A stretch of 64,000 nucleotides of DNA from Terfezia claveryi (taxonomy: Eukaryota; Ascomycota; Pezizomycetes; Pezizales; Pezizaceae). How positions within the stretch are numbered: the first letter of the stretch is position 1; the number at the start of each line of letters is the position of its first letter. A program made the position numbers and the translations under genes. This document shows positions 62,001 through 64,000 of the stretch, piece after piece. Location: contig WHUX01000002.1 of NCBI GenBank assembly GCA_015179025.1, positions 930,001-994,000 on the forward strand, given 5' to 3'. The notes under the pieces are model-generated. The model had not been told where the DNA came from, did not search any database, and worked only from the letters and a program-made list of their open reading frames with translations.

Positions 62001-63046
62001 AGCCTTTTGAAATGCCTCTTCCAGAGCTGGCTCCTCCTCGGCTTTTCCCGCCAGTTCTTGAAGGAATTCTTGTGGAATACCACCCTCTTCGTCCGAATCA
62101 ATAACGAATTTGTCCTCTAGTCGTACCGATGCGTTGACGTTCCTATACATCACCAACTTCGTGTGAGCCTAATTCATCGTTATATCACTAATGAAGCACA
62201 TACTCGAACATGTCTGGCATGGTGATGCAGTACTCAGCATAGCACATTGCCATGCGCTTCGCTTCAGCTAAGACGGTCGACTTGGCCTCATCGCCTTCCG
62301 TACCAGGCCTCATGTTCCGCTGAAAATGGGCTGCACGTTTCCAGCATGATAGGAGGTAATCGAACGGTGACTCTTTGATGTAGTCTGAGGACACTATCGA
62401 TAAAATTGCCTGATCCAGGATCCCAGTTGTCAATCGTACAGCTAGACATCTGTCAGCAGTGTCAAAAAAATTCAATGGTTATAGGCAGTCCCACGCTCTC
62501 CTTCAGCCTCCAACTCAGTCTGTAATCTTCCCAGGTGATACTGGTCGTTCCGTGTTCCTTCTGGCTACAGCATGATATCAGTGCTTTTCCTATACCTTCC
62601 TAAAGCAGCCTTTGTCCTCACCTGTAGAGTAATTCTGAAGATGACACTCAGAGTCTTGTCTTCCCAGCTTCCCAGCGTTTGTATGCCTTTTCCAGCGCTG
62701 CTCGCAAGTCTAGATGATTCAGGCGGTGATACTCGTGCTTTCTTGGCCAGAAAAACCTCATTAGGGCTTTCATCAATTACTTGTTTTATCGGCGCCCTTC
62801 TAGTTGGTTGGGCAATGGCAGGGCTGCTTGGTTGCGGGGTCACTGAGACGTTTTCCTCAAGCGCTTTACGAACATTGTTTGGGTCGGCCGCCTGTGAAGA
62901 GTGTCCTGGAGCTGGAGCTGGACCTGGCGATGACTGAAGTTTTGCCAATCGCTTCAGGCGAATCTATGGAGAGAGCCATTAGCGACTAGCCATGTAGAAT
63001 GGAAGTAGACACAAACCTTCTCCATGTCAGAGTCGGGGGTAGCCAT
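59010..63046 (-). CDS. UFD2: Ubiquitin conjugation factor E4 (Ufd2)
   Basis: U-box E4 ligase that extends ubiquitin chains on Cdc48-bound substrates. It starts [10 protein letters not shown] (exon 63017-63046), then after a 53-nt intron [17 protein letters not shown], the typical Ufd2 N-terminus. A Pro/Ser-rich linker leads to the long helical Ufd2P core: [78 protein letters not shown] and [20 protein letters not shown]. The C-terminal U-box reads [39 protein letters not shown], split by an intron before the last exon 59010-59086 ([16 protein letters not shown] to YGR). The gene has about ten introns; not every junction was resolved. No lesion was seen. Confidence 0.92.
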
Positions 63047-63525
63047 GATTTCCGAGAATATTGATGAGAATATGAAGGCTTAATGCTGAAGCTTTTTTGG
63101 CTAGTTATAAACTTTCCTCCTACGTGAGTGTTGATCAGAGAACTATGAAGATTGTTCTAGGAGCAACAGCTATCTAGCGCCGGCGGAAGGACGTCTGGTA
63201 CTAAAGCACCCGAGTCTTGACAACCAGCTGATCATATTCTTCACTTCAGTCTCTCGAACACGTGACTATTTTTATTGCTCTAAAAGGCTCAGGAAGTATA
63301 TACTTTGAAGAGATGAAAAGGCAGGTATGCAACACAAATCTAGCCACTCTACATAAGAAGTATTCGAAAGAAAAAGTGTTTTCGAAACCATTTCAGGTAC
63401 TTCATACTATGAAGTTTGAAACGCTGCTTTGCACATGTAAAAACAGACATGAACAGAAAGAGCTTGAGCTCAATATACCTAGGCTACCCATTGCAGTCGG
63501 CATCTTTCACACTAGCATGGGTTGT
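63047..63525. other. UFD2 promoter side
   Basis: About 0.48 kb between the UFD2 start and the end of the next minus-strand gene. The plus-strand open frame crossing here is antisense noise. Confidence 0.5.
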
Positions 63526-64000
63526 TTACTGGTATGGAACAGGCACGACTGTCAAGGTGACCTGATGCACCGTCTGGATGGTAGTGTGGTTGCTGTAAGG
63601 AGGGTGCGCAGGTGGTGGGGTATGGACTGGTGACTCTGGAACAGGGTTCTGAGTGACAGTCTATTACAAGACCGGTCAGTTTGTGCTACTCTGCAGTTAT
63701 ACTACAGCCAGATAATACACTTACAATTGTTTCCTTCACCGTTTGCACAATAGTCTCTCGAATGACACTGACGCTAACGTTCACGGGAACGGTAACGTAC
63801 ACGGTGTGAACAGGGCAAGGTGTCTGTGAGGTCTTCTCAACGACAATTGGCGGGTTGGTTTCTTTTGGAAGTGGGATAGTTCGAGTGACCGTAACGAAGA
63901 CAGTAGTAGTACTGGTACTGGTGTAATCGGGATTCTCCTCCGCATTAGCACCAGGAGTGTTGCCTCCTACGGAATCCACCTTTGTCGGCTCGAGAACTGG
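63526..64000 (-). CDS. Thr/Val/Pro-rich secreted or surface protein, C-terminal part
   Basis: Runs off the right edge, so the 5' end is missing. Exons 63725 to beyond 64000 and 63526-63660; the 64-nt intron runs GTAAGT to AATAG. The visible protein has TSTSTTTVFVTVTRTIPLPK, HTVYVTVPVNVSVSVIRETI and, after the splice, TVTQNPVPESPVHTPPPAHP with HQVTLTVVPVPYQ at the stop. Alternating Thr/Val beta-strand-like repeats of the TVFVTVT kind are common in fungal GPI or cell-wall proteins. No GPI signal or membrane segment is at the C-terminus, so secretion is inference only. Confidence 0.65.

Overview
The window is nuclear DNA of a filamentous ascomycete (Pezizomycotina). The evidence is short spliceosomal introns of about 40-150 nt with GTRNGT donors and CTNAC-like branch points, fungal-specific families (DUF3984, DUF2408, ECL1, Sts1/Cut8, Bud6/Aip3) and housekeeping genes of fungal type. 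The many introns per gene and the repeat-rich gaps would fit an early-diverging lineage such as Pezizomycetes, but that is inference.

Layout. 0-15.7 kb is gene-dense: PBP1/ataxin-2 (-, runs off the left edge), BUD6 (+), mitochondrial methionyl-tRNA formyltransferase (-), CCZ1 (+) and a Ser/Pro/Lys-rich disordered protein (+). 15.7-22.2 kb has no recognisable gene. An ECL1-family gene lies at 22.2-22.7 kb. 22.7-30 kb is a repeat island. It holds a broken VPS29 copy, a 24-bp tandem array, a TA-flanked TIR element and a 1.7-kb fold-back repeat. 30-32.5 kb carries a DUF3984 gene and STS1. 32.5-36.6 kb is another repeat-bearing gap. 36.6-49.2 kb is dense again: UDP-glucuronate decarboxylase, a UBA/UBX protein, a VAP/Scs2 protein, dihydroceramide delta-4 desaturase, MAP2, a mitochondrial J-protein, VDAC/porin and a Mid2-like sensor. 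49.2-52 kb is a second repeat island with a sister copy of the TIR element. 52-64 kb carries a PQ-loop vacuolar transporter, ribosomal P1, a DUF2408 protein, RHO1, the E4 ligase UFD2 and the 3' end of a Thr/Val-rich surface protein.

The genes are independent eukaryotic units, not an operon. Loose themes are polarity and wall integrity (BUD6, RHO1, Mid2-like, UXS), ubiquitin/proteasome/p97 (STS1, UBX, UFD2), vacuole and endomembrane (CCZ1, PQ-loop, VAP) and mitochondria (FMT1, J-protein, VDAC).

The most striking signal is a family of ultra-short dispersed insertions. At least 15 places carry a 10-29-bp insert that starts TAGTCTGGTT (or its complement), and each is flanked by an 8-11-bp, usually exactly 9-bp, direct repeat. 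One has an empty counterpart inside the window: the two copies of the TIR element differ precisely by one such insert plus its duplication. A further 12 or so copies lack an evident duplication. The fixed 9-bp duplication points to transposase-like insertion (9 bp is typical of Mutator-like elements) or to footprints of such an element, but the inserts themselves are far too small to encode anything.
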